DNA of 64,000 bases from contig JALJCO010007116.1 in the NCBI GenBank assembly GCA_023101725.1, positions 62,001-126,000 of the forward strand. Direction: 5' to 3'. The notes beneath the pieces are model-generated. The model did not search any database and was not told the origin of the DNA. It worked only from the letters and a program-made list of their open reading frames with translations. Origin of the DNA: Atherinomorus stipes (lineage: Eukaryota; Chordata; Actinopteri; Atheriniformes; Atherinidae). Both the position numbers and the translations under genes were made by a program. Shown here piece after piece: positions 36,318 through 49,071 of the stretch (positions are counted from its first letter, which is position 1; each line of letters starts with the position of its first letter).

Positions 36318-37570
36318 ATCAGTATCTGTTTGGACACTGGTGGAGATTTTTGGTGTAGAAAGCATCGTTGGATCAGAGACACATCTACAGTTCATATTGT
36401 TGAGCTTTTAGAGACAGTCCACCAACGGAAACTTCACTTTTTCTGGTCAAAACAGTCAGAGCACACCAACCTGGACCAAGTGATTGGTTTGATATTGTTT
36501 CTTTCTCTATGTCACAGTCAATTTCCAGCTAAACTTTCTGCAAACCTTCCCTCCAGCTGATCAGAGCTTCACTTTGACAGTGTCTGGTCCTCTCTCCTCC
36601 CGGCTGCTCCATCAGCTAATCTATCTATAGTGCCAACCTTTCTGGAGAGAAAGCACTTCGGCGACTCTGTTCCAACCATCCACTCTCCTCTCTTTGGCTC
36701 TCAGACAGGGAAAACAGATTTAGATAAATTGAGCCATTGGGGACAGCTTTGATTTTAAATATAGGATTGTGAAGACGACTTTAAACTGTAGCCTGACTAC
36801 ATTTATTGAACTGTCTAAACTCATGTAGGAGCAGGAAACGCTTCAGCAGGCTGACATGGGATGATGCTGGCGTGTCAGGATCTCGTCTCAGACTCCTTGC
36901 CTGCAGGTTAAAGTGAAGTCTGTACAGGTGTTACGCTAAAACATGGTTTAAACTAATGTTCATGTATGACTTGTCCAGTGTCTTTAACTGCAATGTGTCG
37001 TTTAAAGTTCAGTTAATAAAGTTAGTCTTTAACACGAAAAATGAGTTTCCAGAGTTGTCACATGCTGAAGAAAACTTGACTTTCAACTAGGACTGGTCAA
37101 CATGGGAAAAAAGCATACCTACATAAGAATATTATATTGATCGATATCAACATACTGTATATTGATGAGTATAAAAAAATGAAAATATAGTCAGTCCTTG
37201 GCTGGGTGTGGGCAACTTAATGCCCTATTCTGACGGGATTAGTGTTTCCTAGGGACCACATGCAATCTGTTCTAATTCCAGAGATTGTCTGTGAAAACTG
37301 CGTATCGGCCATGTTGGTGATTTGCGTTGTAATCATTCCGCCCATATTTACCTATTATGGCCCCATTCCAATTCCTATTTTCGTCCATACCCCTACCCCT
37401 AGTCCTTGGCCTTAGGACCTAAACTCCTTTTCAAGTGCTAAGGATCGAATTATTCCCCCTCATAAATAGGACAACCCTTCAAAATCCTCATGCGTCACCA
37501 ACAGTTGTCTGTGGCGCAGCAAACTGACATCATAGCTGTTTCCGGAAGAGTTCGCAATGCCGTTTACATA
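36318..37570. other. Intronic sequence without recognised genes
   Basis: Near 37090-37160 there is an ATCGATATCAACATACTG-type stretch like hAT-related fragments, and near 37365-37420 a C-rich repeat-like stretch (CCATACCCCTACCCCTAGTC). No gene seen. Confidence 0.45.
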
Positions 37571-37901
37571 CAAAAAAGTCCTGGGTCAAACTGCTGGGTT
37601 AAAAACGGACCAACTAATCTCTGGGTTATTTCAACCCTGACATTTGAGTTGATGGGTTGTTGACCCAACTTCTGGATTGAAATAACCAAACACTGTAATC
37701 AATATAACCCATGTTGGGTTGAAATAACCCAACATTGTGATCAATATATCCCAACTTCTGGGTCAAATATTCAACCTGAAAGTTTGGTAAAAAGATAAAT
37801 AACCCAATCGAAGTAACCCAGAAATCAGTTGGTCCCTTTTCGAACCCATCAGTGGGTCAAAAATAATCCATTATGGGTTATTTTTGACCCCGGAGTTTTT
37901 A
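37571..37901. mobile_element. Miniature element made of repeated TGGGTT/AACCCA motifs
   Basis: Imperfect inverted ends: ACAAAAAAGTCCTGGGTCA on the left, and TGACCCCGGAGTTTTTAGT on the right. Between them TGGGTT, AACCCA and GGGTTGAAATAACCCAAC alternate, so much of the element can pair with itself. Confidence 0.65.
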
Positions 37902-38011
37902 GTGGGCAGCATTGAATTGTCAATAGGCAGGGTCAAGCCAGATGTTTATTACTCGTTATTACTCTGTTTTCATTCAAGAGACATAATTTAGGGGTTGGAT
38001 GTCATGCATGC

Positions 38012-38015
38012 AGTT

Positions 38016-38048
<33 letters not shown>

Positions 38049-38078
38049 GGTGTGTGTGTGTGTGGGGGGGGGGGTTGT
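38012..38078. repeat. GT microsatellite with G runs
   Basis: TGTGTG repeats interrupted by GGGGG and a run of 10 G at about 38065-38074. The Cys/Val-rich frame across it is an artefact. Confidence 0.9.
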
Positions 38079-40377
38079 GCAAGTGTTTACATTTATGTGT
38101 GCTGTGTTATGTGCTTGGGTGTGTGAAGGCTTGTTTTATCCTAATACACACTTTTTTAATATCATGTAAACGACTTCGTGTTGCCTTTGGCAGGGAAAGC
38201 GCTTTATAAATAAAGGTTTGATTTGATTACATTTAAATAAAGATTTGTTTTAAAAAAGAAATGGCATCTGCAGCAGCAATAATCTCCCTTTACTGGGCGA
38301 CTGAATTTTTTTTTCCGGCTTTGGGCCAAAAAACTTCAAATGAAAAGAAGACGGCTTCAACAAGCTTAACGTTAACGTCACGTTACAGACATGAGCAGAT
38401 GCACCGAACGTTACAGAACTAAAGATTTTTTTCACATTCGTAATTGAACTGTCTGTAATACATTAAAGCGACCTTAAAACAGACCTCTGGCTGACAATTT
38501 TCTCGCCATTTTGCTCGTATTTCACATAAAATTGTGGGTAATATCATACCACTTGTTTTCGAGTGTCCCTGGAAAATCTCTGTTTGGAGGGCCAGATAGC
38601 CCTCCCACTCCCCCTCCCCTTAGTCTGAACCAGAATCAGGACACCACTACCCCAGGGCTATGGCTGAGGGGGAACTGGAATTCACCATATATCTGGCTGA
38701 ACTCCGAGCTCCTGTAGTAATACCAATCCAATGCAACATAAGTGAACGGGATCTGACACGTGATTGGCGGCATTTTATTTGCCTTTTGGCAAAAATGGAG
38801 GCTGCAGAATAGGTTTTCCTTTTTAATTAGGATGCTTGAGATCAAGTTGTAAAGTTGGTTTTGTCAGCCTCGCGATGCTGCAGGGCAACAATGGCTCCAG
38901 AAATGTGCATGACCAACGCCAGTGTGGCATCAAAACGAGTCGGAGTTTAACGGTGGGAAACCTGTGTAGTGCTGCTTTAGTCAGATCTGTCGGCAGTCTT
39001 AGTAAAATAGAGAGAGGCATCAATAGAAAGTGTTAACTTGAAGGCTGTTCGGGGAAACTGTATCGCAACAGATGTTTCTGCTGTTGAACAAGTGCTCGTC
39101 TTCATTTCTTCAGTTTTTGTTTATTTTTTATTTCTTTCTCAGCTACATATTTGGATTGCTTTTAATCTTTGGTCTTTCTCATGCAGTTCAAGTATCAAAG
39201 TGCAAGTTTTCAAGTTCTGTGAGCTGTTTTTGGGTTTTTTTTATATGCTGTCTTAGTTTCCCTTTGAGTATCTTTTTGCATTTTTTTGCCACCAAAGTTT
39301 AAAATTCTTACCTGGATGAAACTGAACCACAGAAAGGTTTTGTTTTTCTCTCTCTTGACTCACCGCTGGAACATCTAACCTCCACCTCTCTGCTGAGGTG
39401 ACTGCTTATCCGCAGAGCCACCGAGTCACCCAATTAGGCCTCCTGTGTTTGGTGGAGGTGAGAACCGTGTCTCTAAGTCTTCAGTTCCACCTCGCTAGTG
39501 TTGTCACAGTCTTTCTTCCCTGGCTGACGGGGTCCTGGAAAGGTCCTGGAGGGTCCTTGAAGGCTGCTGACTTTGGATGAGCCAAGCTGCAACAGTGTTG
39601 AACTCACTTCTGACACTTTCTGTCTGTGTATGTTTTTTATTTATTCATTCATGTCATTATTTCTCATGTCTAACATCTCAACCTGAATATTCTCACATTG
39701 TTATTAGTGTCCTCAGGTTTTAAGTTTATTTATTTTTTGCTCCTTGATTTGATTTATTGTTGATTTATTGTCACAATTTCATGTACAAAGTGCAAGTTTC
39801 CAGGTACTGTGTTATTACACTGTGAAAAAGGACTCCCTCACAAGCTACAAGCTTATAAAACAGAGGTTCAGCACTCCACCACTTAACAAAGAGTTTACCA
39901 TAGCACTGACACACTGACCATTAACTCAGGAGTCCTCATACATACTAGACTTCAGTGCAAGATAATCACAATCATAGCGTGCAACTAAAGTAAGACACGT
40001 GCATTTTAGTATTCTACCATGGTCCCAAAACAAATGAAATAAAACATTAAATTAATGAAATACGGGTGTGCGATACTGCAAGATTTGGTATTAATCCAAT
40101 ACCAAGTATATAAAGGGCTGGTTTCATTGATATTAATACCAATAATTTTCAATAGGGCTGTCAGATTTATGCAGAAAAATAATTCTGTGGAATTTATGCA
40201 CATTTTTTTAACCCATTAATGCAAAAACAGCAAAATTATCATTCATATGATAATAATCTGAATTGGGCATCATCTCAGTGAGAGAAGCTGATTTTTGGGA
40301 TGTAGGTATATTGTTACCTAGGTGAACCAAATCCACATATCCTCCTTATTTATGATGGTTGTGATAGCTTTAAAGCC
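38079..40377. other. Intronic sequence without recognised genes
   Basis: The phrase GCGCTTTATAAATAAAGGTT (about 38199-38218) is a common fish repeat tail. Two similar AAAGTGCAAGTTT-CAAG/CCAG-type stretches occur at about 39199 and 39787. No convincing exon. Confidence 0.45.
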
Positions 40378-40380
40378 TTA

Positions 40381-41072
40381 TGGTGCGTTCAGGCCGAATG
40401 TGGCAGGCGTGTCAGGTTTACATGCAAAGTCTACGTAAACGCGCATCAGGGAGCGTTCAGCCTTCTTGTGGTGCGTTTCAGGCGCAGCATATTTTGAGCG
40501 TTTTGGCGTTTGAAGCGTCCAACGTGCATCATGTGCGTCAGGTGTTGCACCAGAGTTGGAAAATCTGAACTTTTGCAGCGTTGACGTGGGGCGTCAGCCA
40601 ATCAGAGACTCAGTTTGTCTCAGTGCCGTGACGAAGAGATACATTTTCTGACAGGATGGGAAATATCGAGGAGATCCCAGGAATCTCTTCACTCCACGGA
40701 GACAGTGGAGGATAAACTGTGATCTGCGTCCGGCCCCGAGTTTTTGAACAGCGGGTTGATGAGCTGCTGTTGGCGTGCAGCTCCTGGAGTCAACGGTGAA
40801 GCTAACTAAACTCAGATCAACCCTGAACAGTCCGGTGAATCCAGACACGGTGCAGAGATGCCCGACGATGTCGTTCTCTGGCCTCGTGGAACAAATAAAG
40901 CCGAGCAGCTGCTCAGTTTCATCCGCCATCGTACAAACACTCAGACGAAGGAAAATAACCGGGTCCACCACCACTCTAGACGCACGTGACAGCGTTTTGG
41001 TCTCTGAATGTCAGCTTTTAAATGAACCAGTGCGTTTTTGCCGCCGACAACACGTTCGGTCTGAACGCACCA
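40381..41072. mobile_element. Harbinger-like miniature element, 692 bp
   Basis: Inverted ends TGGTGCGTTCAGGCCGAA and TTCGGTCTGAACGCACCA differ at one position. They are flanked by TTA at 40378-40380 and 41073-41075. A three-base TWA duplication fits PIF/Harbinger elements (family knowledge). Two overlapping frames of about 126 codons inside it are antisense to each other and not transposase-like. Confidence 0.8.
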
Positions 41073-41075
41073 TTA

Positions 41076-42014
41076 CCTTTAGAATTTTTAAATTAGGTGT
41101 ACAAAAAGAAACTAATCACTGGATCCATTTTAAAAGTCTGAATTTGGCTTTATCTTAGTGAGAGAAGCTGGTTTAGGGACTCTGAGGGCCTTGTCATAGC
41201 ACAGAACCAGATCCATCAAAAACCACTTTATCCCCCCCAATTATAAAGATTCTGATAGTTTTCAAGACTTACACTGAAGTACTGATTCAATCGCACTAGT
41301 AACGACTGATATTGATACCAACATTGGTAATGATGTTATCGATGTTTATAAGATGAAAAGATGAAATACATTATGTAAGTGTTTAACTTCCTCTGAGGAA
41401 GAAAACCATTGAAGCCGTAAAGTATGTGGACTGCGTAACACTGCAGTAGTCTGCGTTTAAGTTCTTTTGAAATATAGAAAATGTGGCAGATTTTTAGGTT
41501 TTTGTCCAACTCTTCTCCATATTTGTGGTGTTTCTCACACAGCACACATGAAACAGCCACTTTAACCCTAAGCCCATTTTTCTATAAATTGCATACTCTA
41601 ATTAAAAATGAGTGTATCTCTGCAACCACAAGGTCTGTTTGAATAAATTTGGTGTCAGATTAAAGAAAACATTTGTGGGATGTATGGAGATGTGTTAATA
41701 TATTTGTTACTGATGAAGAGTAAATGAAGATACAACAACTACAACAGCATCAACAACTCTGAAATAATGCTGTAGAAGCTATTAATCTCTTTCAATCTAA
41801 AGTACAATATTTTGACTTTGTTCCTGCAAAGACCTCCCCTTCTAAAGTAAAGCAGAACAGAATTACAGAGTTTATTGCTTTACAAAAGTTCAGGCGAGGT
41901 TTCCAAAATGACCATCTTGGCACAATTTGACACAGTTGGCAATGTTATTTTCCGTCATGCCACATTATTATTATTCCTCCATATCTTTTTTAAAAACAAA
42001 CAACAAAAACAGCC
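41076..42014. other. Intronic sequence without recognised genes
   Basis: About 0.94 kb of AT-rich sequence. No element ends or exon recognised. Confidence 0.5.
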
Positions 42015-42058
42015 TTAAAGGTTGAATATGGAACATTTTTATAAAAGCTATATTTTAA

Positions 42059-42815
42059 AGGTGCCATGACATCAAATTTCACTTTTCTGGGGTTTTGGGT
42101 GTATATGATCTGTTGTGCACTGATGAGGCCATGTGAATGTCAGAGTGAGAATCAAAGTTCCTGTTTATGGTCTGTCAGCTTTGTCTCTCTGCTCAGAAAC
42201 AGTTGAATCAGACAGCAGGCTATCATTCTACGTAATTTAATTGCTCCAATAAGAGCACACTATCAAGTAAACAGCGCCCCCCTCTCTCTCCACTAACGGT
42301 CTATGCACCGTCCGCTCCCCCTCCCCTCCCTGTCTGATTTAGCTTCGAGTATGGAGCTAGTAGGAACTTCTGTGCAGTCAGGTCTGGATTTTCAAACAAA
42401 TGGATTTAAAAGAAAACTCTGCAGCAACACTGAGGGGAGGGGGCCACAGCCTTGTCATTACCTGTAAGTTTATTTATTTTCTAAATGCTGTCTTGTCTGA
42501 TAAACGTAGCTCACACTGTCTGAAGTGCCCATGTTGCTAGCAGTTAGCCTTTAGCAACCTCCGACCGCAGCTTGACCTAGATTCTCCAAATAAGGTCATA
42601 GCCAATAAGGTGTAGCCAATCAAAATGAAGTCAACGTGGTCTCCGGGTAAAGCTCCATATCATCACTGGACCCAACTGTATTACTGAGGAAGTGAGGTCT
42701 GGCGTTTCAAAACAATACTCCGCTGTAAAAAATGCCGTTTTTTTCTTTGGAGTATTTACATATAAAGTAATGCCAACAACATAAACTAGTTTTTAACTGC
42801 TATGTCATCACTCCT
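42059..42815. mobile_element. TTAA-flanked element family M, copy 1 (757 bp)
   Basis: The left end AGGTGCCATGACATCAAATT and right end ATGTCATCACTCCT lie between TTAA at 42055-42058 and 42816-42819. It is very similar to copy 2 at 47429-48169 over its whole length. It contains CCACATCATCACTGGACCC-like and TTAGCCTTTAGCAA stretches shared by both copies. No open frame of note. Confidence 0.88.
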
Positions 42816-43337
42816 TTAAAAAAAATAATACATCCACAGGTTGTTTGGGGGGGTACAGAATGAAAGTACAACATTTCCCAGAAAAATTATACTTAGCCTA
42901 AAAATAACGCCCCCATTGCGGGTTGCCAATTGCGATCTCTATGTGGCATTAGTATTTTGGGCACAGTTAGGCTGGTACAGAGGAGAACAGTGGATACGGC
43001 GAGTGAAGCAGTTGCTTCAGAGCCCTGGAGATGTTGTTATTTGTTTCTGAGGAGAAGTAACCTGAGAAGAGCAAAGCCTGGAGTAAATTTAGGTGAAGAC
43101 TTCACTAAATGGACCCACATAAACGTTTTCCATGGCGTCAAAACACGAAAATGGCGACTTTTCTCCTGGATCAGTAAGCTAGCTTGTTTGCTAACGTGGC
43201 TAACTTTAGCTGTCAGTTATAAACTCCTCTGTGTTACTTGTTGGACATGCTGCAGACTGTTGGTCACTTGCGTATCGGCAGCGAGCCTGGCATCCCAGCG
43301 GCTGGAGTTGTTTTTCTGCCGTTGCAACAACCTAGAC

Positions 43338-44724
43338 CAGGGGTCGGCAACCCAAAATGTTCAAAGAGCCATATTGGACCAAAAAAACGAAAAACAAATC
43401 TGTCTGGAGCCGCAAAAATGTAAAAGTCTTAAATAAGCCGGTCGGCAACCTGTTTCAGCCAAACAGCCTTTTAGACCCGTTTCCTACAATAAAGAAAACC
43501 CTGGAGCATCAACTGACTTTTAACATTGATAATTAAATAAAACTTTAAATGTGTTGCATTTAACATAAAAACGAGAAAAAGAAATCACATTTCTGCATCC
43601 AGCAAAAAAAACCATTTTAAACTAAAAAAAAAAGAAAAGACGTCGGGTTGAAGGTCACTTTATAAAAAAAAAAAAAAAAAAATCAATTTTATTTGTTGTA
43701 TTTATGTAGGATGGAAAAAGACGCAGCTTTAATAATCTACCAGCAGCAAACCAAACACGCTGTCCTGTCTGTGCCGTCATCCTTTTACTGGCGCGTGCAG
43801 TAAGTCTACCCGAAAAATGAAATTACTGTTTCACAAAATATGAACATAGCTACGCAAAATGATCTGGTCAGCAGTGAAAACAAATGAATCTGCCCACGCA
43901 GCGCTGAACATGCTCAGTGCATCAGACACTTTTCTTCTCTATCGTCGGCCTACCTGCTGGAGAAGTGATCAAAGCGCAGGATGACAGGGTCGGAGTGGAT
44001 AAATAAGCTTTTGCTCGTTTATTATTCACTTTAAATTCCAGAACTGCAGCAACAGCACAACAGAGACGCTCCGCTGTGAGGCGTTCGTGGGATAGTGCGC
44101 CAGGAGGAAAGTTCAGCGCTCCGCGGCACGTCCACACTCAGTGATATTCTTTGTTTGTAATTAATTCCGTTTTTAATGTTTAATTCCGTGATTGCTGATT
44201 CAATAGGGATGTATCATGCTATGCTGCACAATAGCGGCACGTGAGCATGAAGTGCAGTTATTAACACTGATTGGCTGCATAAAGGTTTGTGAGACGCATC
44301 GTAGCATGCTGGACAGTTACTCGCCGTTTTACTGCAGTTACCTGCTTGTTGCACCTGACACTCAATGGGCTGCTTTGCAAAATGGTAAAATATAAATTAT
44401 GTCTTTATTTTAATAGTTGAGTTGGATTTTATTTCACGTGCTGCATTTGCAGTGCTCGGAGAACTCGGGAAAAGTGCGCAACTGTACATGAATCCCTCAG
44501 AGGGATCATCATAATCCTCAAATTTAGAATAAGATAAGAAACTTTATTGTCTCTCAAGGGGACATTTGTCTTGGTCTTTTAGAATCACATTATTAAAGTG
44601 AACCAACCAAAATACAATACACTTTAGTAGAATAGTCATTAATTCATTTTCCAATGCCAGGGAGCCGCAACAGAGGGACTAAAGAGCCGCATGCGGCTCC
44701 GGAGCCGCGGGTTGCCGACCCCTG
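43338..44724. mobile_element. hAT element, 1,387 bp, with perfect 8-bp target duplication
   Basis: It starts CAGGGGTCGGCAACCC and ends GGGTTGCCGACCCCTG, a perfect inverted repeat. It is flanked by ACCTAGAC at 43330-43337 and 44725-44732. Just inside the ends lie AAAGAGCCATATTGGACC and GAGCCGCATGCGGCTCC. It contains poly-A and, near 44529-44570, an antisense L2-like tail (ACTTTATTGTCTCTCAAGGG). The transposase is absent. Confidence 0.92.
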
Positions 44725-44784
44725 ACCTAGACACACGTGATGTCGCTGTTCTGTCTGTGTTCCATATTCAACCTTTAAAGGCTT

Positions 44785-45148
44785 TTTATAATAACAATGG
44801 ATTAGATTTCTGTAGAGTTTTTCAAGGCACTCAAAGCGCTTTACAGTGGGTCCATTATTCTTTCACTCCTCAGTCGTACTTGGTGATGGTAAGCTACGTA
44901 TGTAGCCACAGCTGCCCTGGGGCAGACTGACGGAAGCGTGGATGCCATTTCGCGCCTACAGCCCCTCCGACCACCACCGGAACCATTCACACACATTCAT
45001 ACACCAGCAGTGCCCCCACTGGTGGCAAGGAGGGTTAAGTGTCTTGCCCAAGGACACAACGACTCATGGCTGGGGGATCGGGATTTCGAACCGCCGAGCC
45101 TTCAATCATTGGCCGACCTGCTCTACCACCTGAGCCACAGCCGCCCCC
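44785..45148 (-). mobile_element. tRNA-derived SINE-like repeat
   Basis: Read on the minus strand from 45148, the start has a box A-like TGGCTCAGGTGGTAGAGC (complement of about 45121-45138) and a box B-like GGTTCGAAATCC (complement of about 45081-45092), the layout of a tRNA-type internal promoter. The body includes the complement of GTGTCTTGCCCAAGGACACA and a tail with TTTACAGTGGGTCC near 44842-44856. This is a well-known kind of fish repeat. It abuts the right end of the TTAA-flanked nest. Confidence 0.75.
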
Positions 45149-47424
45149 ATCACCCATTAGCATTTTTAAATCCTAATAGTTGATGAAGCACTTAATACCA
45201 AAAAGAACGTTTCAATGGCACCCACGTTTCTCTCCGTTGCCTTGAACAAGCTGTGTGCTGCAAAATGCGCTGCAATTCGGTGGTCGAATTTCCCACACTG
45301 CCCTGCGGATATGACGTCAAATGATGCTGCATCTGCATCCCCGACAGTTTTGATACAGGAAGAAGACGGTCGCGGTAAATTCAAACACTTTAAAAGATAG
45401 TTATGGATTTTTCTGCCGTCAGCAAACGATCCAGATCAACAGAAAGACACTAAAAAGTGTAACTACGAAGAAAAAGGTTAGTAAACAATATTATAGCTTC
45501 AGTTTGTGCTCCCGTGACGGCTTGGCTCGTGGCTGCAGTTACCTGAAGCGCCGGTCGCAAGTTTCATTTCTTAAACTTGCCTCTAGTCCCTTTAAACTGC
45601 AGCTTTTACGACTTCTGTTTCAGCTCACGTCCGTACAGCTTCCTTATTTGGCTGAGTGTGGTTACATAGGCCCAGAACTCCACAACCGATTGGTTGATTT
45701 TGGTGAATGAGACATCATTCAATTCTTCAGAGCCAGTAGAATTTATTTAGACTCCCATGGGGAAGATTGACAGTACTTTCAGCCAATCAGAGCCAGAAGA
45801 ATAAGGTCAATCAGGATTTGTGGGTACCTGCATTGGTGGATTGTAAAGCCTTCCTCTGGGTCCTAAAGACCTTTGTCTAAACCCAAAGTGTTTTTTGTGT
45901 TACTCCAGAGATTATTTTCAAACAACCAGGTGGGGATTTACCGGTAAAACATAGTTTTCACAGACAAACAGCAAAGGTAAGAGAACTAGCTGAGTGGTTT
46001 CTGCTGTTGCTGCTTATCGGCTTCTATCTCTGTGATGCTTTGGTGCAGAGGACTGTGAAGCACATGTTTGGATTCTGCAGAGTCTCTGCTTTCATTCGAT
46101 ATGTATTTTGTGCTGGCATGATGCGGGGTTGTGACTGTGAAGACAGAAATGTTGTATGTAGGTTGCTATTATGCCATGTATTTACGTTTTATAGTTTTTA
46201 TTTCATCTGGATATAACTTTAGTTGTGTTTTGCACATTTTAAAAGGCTTGCGCTGGCTTGTAGCCTAGCTTCGGCAGTTTAATTTGATGTGCCACATTGC
46301 AACAATCTCTGACATTAATGCATTGTATATCACGGTCGTTGTTGAGTAACAATCACAAGGGACTGTATAAGGTCCCTCTCAGGTTCATTGTTTAGTATTT
46401 CTGACATTGTTTTCTTCAGTAAACAGCTGCACTCCACATTCATGCTGCCTCATAACTTCTACGTTCCATAATCAGATCATTTCCGACTGACCCAGTTTTC
46501 TTCTGAAGTTTCTCAATATCTCTTCCTTCCCTTCTTGTTTGTATTGACTGAGAAAAGAGAAAAAGTCAAACTATTTAGAGTCAGGTCTCTATGGAAACAC
46601 GGTAGCAGCAGCGGGAAGCTGAGGAGGCTGAGAGCTCAGGTTGGCAGAAATGACGCACAAAGGTGAAAAATACTTCCTCTAATCAGGAAACTTACCCGAC
46701 TTCCACGTAACAGTCGTCTTTATGCAACTTTTTAAAAAGAGTTTAATCCAAACTGTGACTGTAATACTGCATCTGCCTGCTCTTTTTATTTGTCCAGCAG
46801 TTGCTCCAACCAGGGTTACAATGAGAGCAACGCTTTCATCATCAAAAACCAAATAAACATCAAATCTGTGGGATAAGTTAGTATTTAATAAAGAAATTAT
46901 CCATCTCTGGTTTCCTTTTTAAAAAGAAGATTCTCTTCAAGTAAATAAAATGAAAATAAGCCTGCTGTAAGAACTAGAATAACTTTTATATTCTAAACTG
47001 AGTAGGCTGATGAAATGATTGCTGCTGTGTGAATGCAACAGAATATTATGACAGAAATACATACGCTGGATGGAAGTGTGAAATTTAATTACAAAGGATA
47101 AAAAGAGAACTTTATGATCTTCTTCAGTTCTTTAAATCCGAGCATTTTGGGGGGTAATGTTTCTGCTCCTGTTGTTTTGCAATCACACCAGAGATGTCTG
47201 ATATTATTGGCCGATATTTGCATTAGAATGTGATATTGGAGAATATCAGTATCAGTTTTTTTCGGTCCAGTATTTTTATTAACAAAATTTGGTGAGATCT
47301 TGTTCCATCATTGTTGGTCCAGCATGTCTAAAAGTCTCTGTTATCCTGGAAGAACTTCATATCCTAGCATTCCTTTCAGTCATGTGACTACGGTGCAGCT
47401 GCTGCTGCTACAGACTGACTTGCT
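45149..47424. other. Intronic sequence without recognised genes
   Basis: Short frames only. A stretch near 47195-47270 (TTGGCCGATATTTGCATTAG) resembles hAT-type fragments. Poly-A/T composition elsewhere. No exon identified. Confidence 0.45.
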
Positions 47425-47428
47425 TTAA

Positions 47429-48169
47429 AGGTGCCATGACATCAAATTTAACTTTTCTGGGGTGTTGGGGGTATAATATGATCTATTGTGCACTGATGAG
47501 GCCATATGTGAATGTCCAGAGTGAGAATCAAAGTTCCTGTTTATGGTCTGTCAGCTTTGTCTCTCTGCTCAGAAACAGTTGAATCAGACAGCAGGCTATC
47601 ATTCTACGTAGTTCTATCATTCTACGTAATTTAATTGCTCCAATAAGAGCACACTATCAAGTAGACTCTGCCCCCCCCCCCCCCCTGTCTGATTCAGCTT
47701 CGTGTATGGAACTAGTAGTAACTTCTGTACAGTCAGGTCTGGGTTTTCAAACAAATGGATTTAAAAGAAAACTTCTGCAGCAACACTGAGGGAGGGGGCC
47801 ACAACCTTGTCATTACCTGTAAGTTTATTTATTTTCTAAATGCTGTCTTGTCTGATAAACGTAGCTCACTGTCTGAAGTGCCCATGTTGCTAGCAGTTAG
47901 CCTTTAGCAAAGTCCGACTGCAGCTTAACCTAGATTCTCCAAATAAGGTCATAGCCAAATAAGGTGTAGCCAATCAAAATGAAGTCAACGTGGTCTCCGG
48001 GTAAAGCTCCATATCATCACCGGACCCAACTGTATTACAGAGGAAGTGAGGTCTGGCGTTTCAAAACAATACTCCGCTGTAAAAAATGCAGTTTTTTTCT
48101 TTGGAGTATTTACATATGCAGTAATGCCAACAACATAAACTAGTTTTTAACTGTTATGTCATCACTCCT
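47429..48169. mobile_element. TTAA-flanked element family M, copy 2 (741 bp)
   Basis: It starts AGGTGCCATGACATCAAATT and ends ATGTCATCACTCCT, between TTAA at 47425-47428 and 48170-48173. It matches copy 1 at 42059-42815. It differs by a small duplication of ATCATTCTACGTA (about 47606-47630) and by a C run of 14-15 bases (about 47671-47685), where copy 1 has a longer mixed C/T segment. Confidence 0.88.
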
Positions 48170-48300
48170 TTAAAGCTGCTGATAATATGTCTGGTTTTAA
48201 GTTGTTGGTTAAGTTACCAAGTTGTCAGAAACATTAGAATTAGCCACATGTTGGCTGATACCTGCTAGTATCTGATATATGGCAGCCATATACATACTGT

Positions 48301-48301
48301 A

Positions 48302-48362
<61 letters not shown>
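48301..48362. repeat. TA microsatellite upstream of exon A
   Basis: About 55 bases of uninterrupted TA, some 290 bp before the exon A acceptor. Confidence 0.9.
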
Positions 48363-48366
<4 letters not shown>

Positions 48367-48593
48367 TAATATATATTATCTGTTGAAGCATGGTTGAAAA
48401 GCAATGTCTGATTTTCATTGATTCATTTTCATAGAATTTTTATTTATTATTACTTTTGTCAGATTGAAGCTATTTCTGTGACCACTGGGTTTTTCTTTCT
48501 TTAACTGAGGGGTACCTACAATTTTTTTCCATGTCTGTATTTGTTCTTTGTTTCATGCCACAGAAGAAAACAGATAAATGTTTTTCATTATGA

Positions 48594-48887
<294 letters not shown>

Positions 48888-49071
48888 TAACATACAACAT
48901 AGCAGTGACGGCTCCGAGCACAATATACACTGATAGAAGTTAAAAGATTGACAGAACAATTAGTAAATGATAAAACAACACACCAGGAGAATCTGTAGTG
49001 TTGGTAAACGTCAGTGTTGATGAGACATTTTTTTCATTTTTTTTGGAAGGACCTTGAATGTCACTCTTTAA

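Larger units (their letters stand above)
42019..44774. mobile_element. TTAA-flanked element carrying two nested insertions
   Basis: The ends AGGTTGAATATGGAACA (42019) and TGTTCCATATTCAACCT (to 44774) are perfect inverted repeats between TTAA at 42015-42018 and 44775-44778. Removing the two inserted elements (42059-42815 and 43338-44724) leaves about 600 bp of original element. The open frame of 168 codons at 42930-43436 crosses the boundary of the second insertion and is not a gene. Confidence 0.85.

Noticed and set aside
40594..41158. Overlapping frames of about 126 codons on both strands
   Set aside because: Both lie mostly within the Harbinger-like miniature element and are antisense to each other.
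42930..43436. 168-codon open frame
   Set aside because: It crosses from the outer TTAA element into a hAT element at the target duplication, so it cannot be one ancestral gene.
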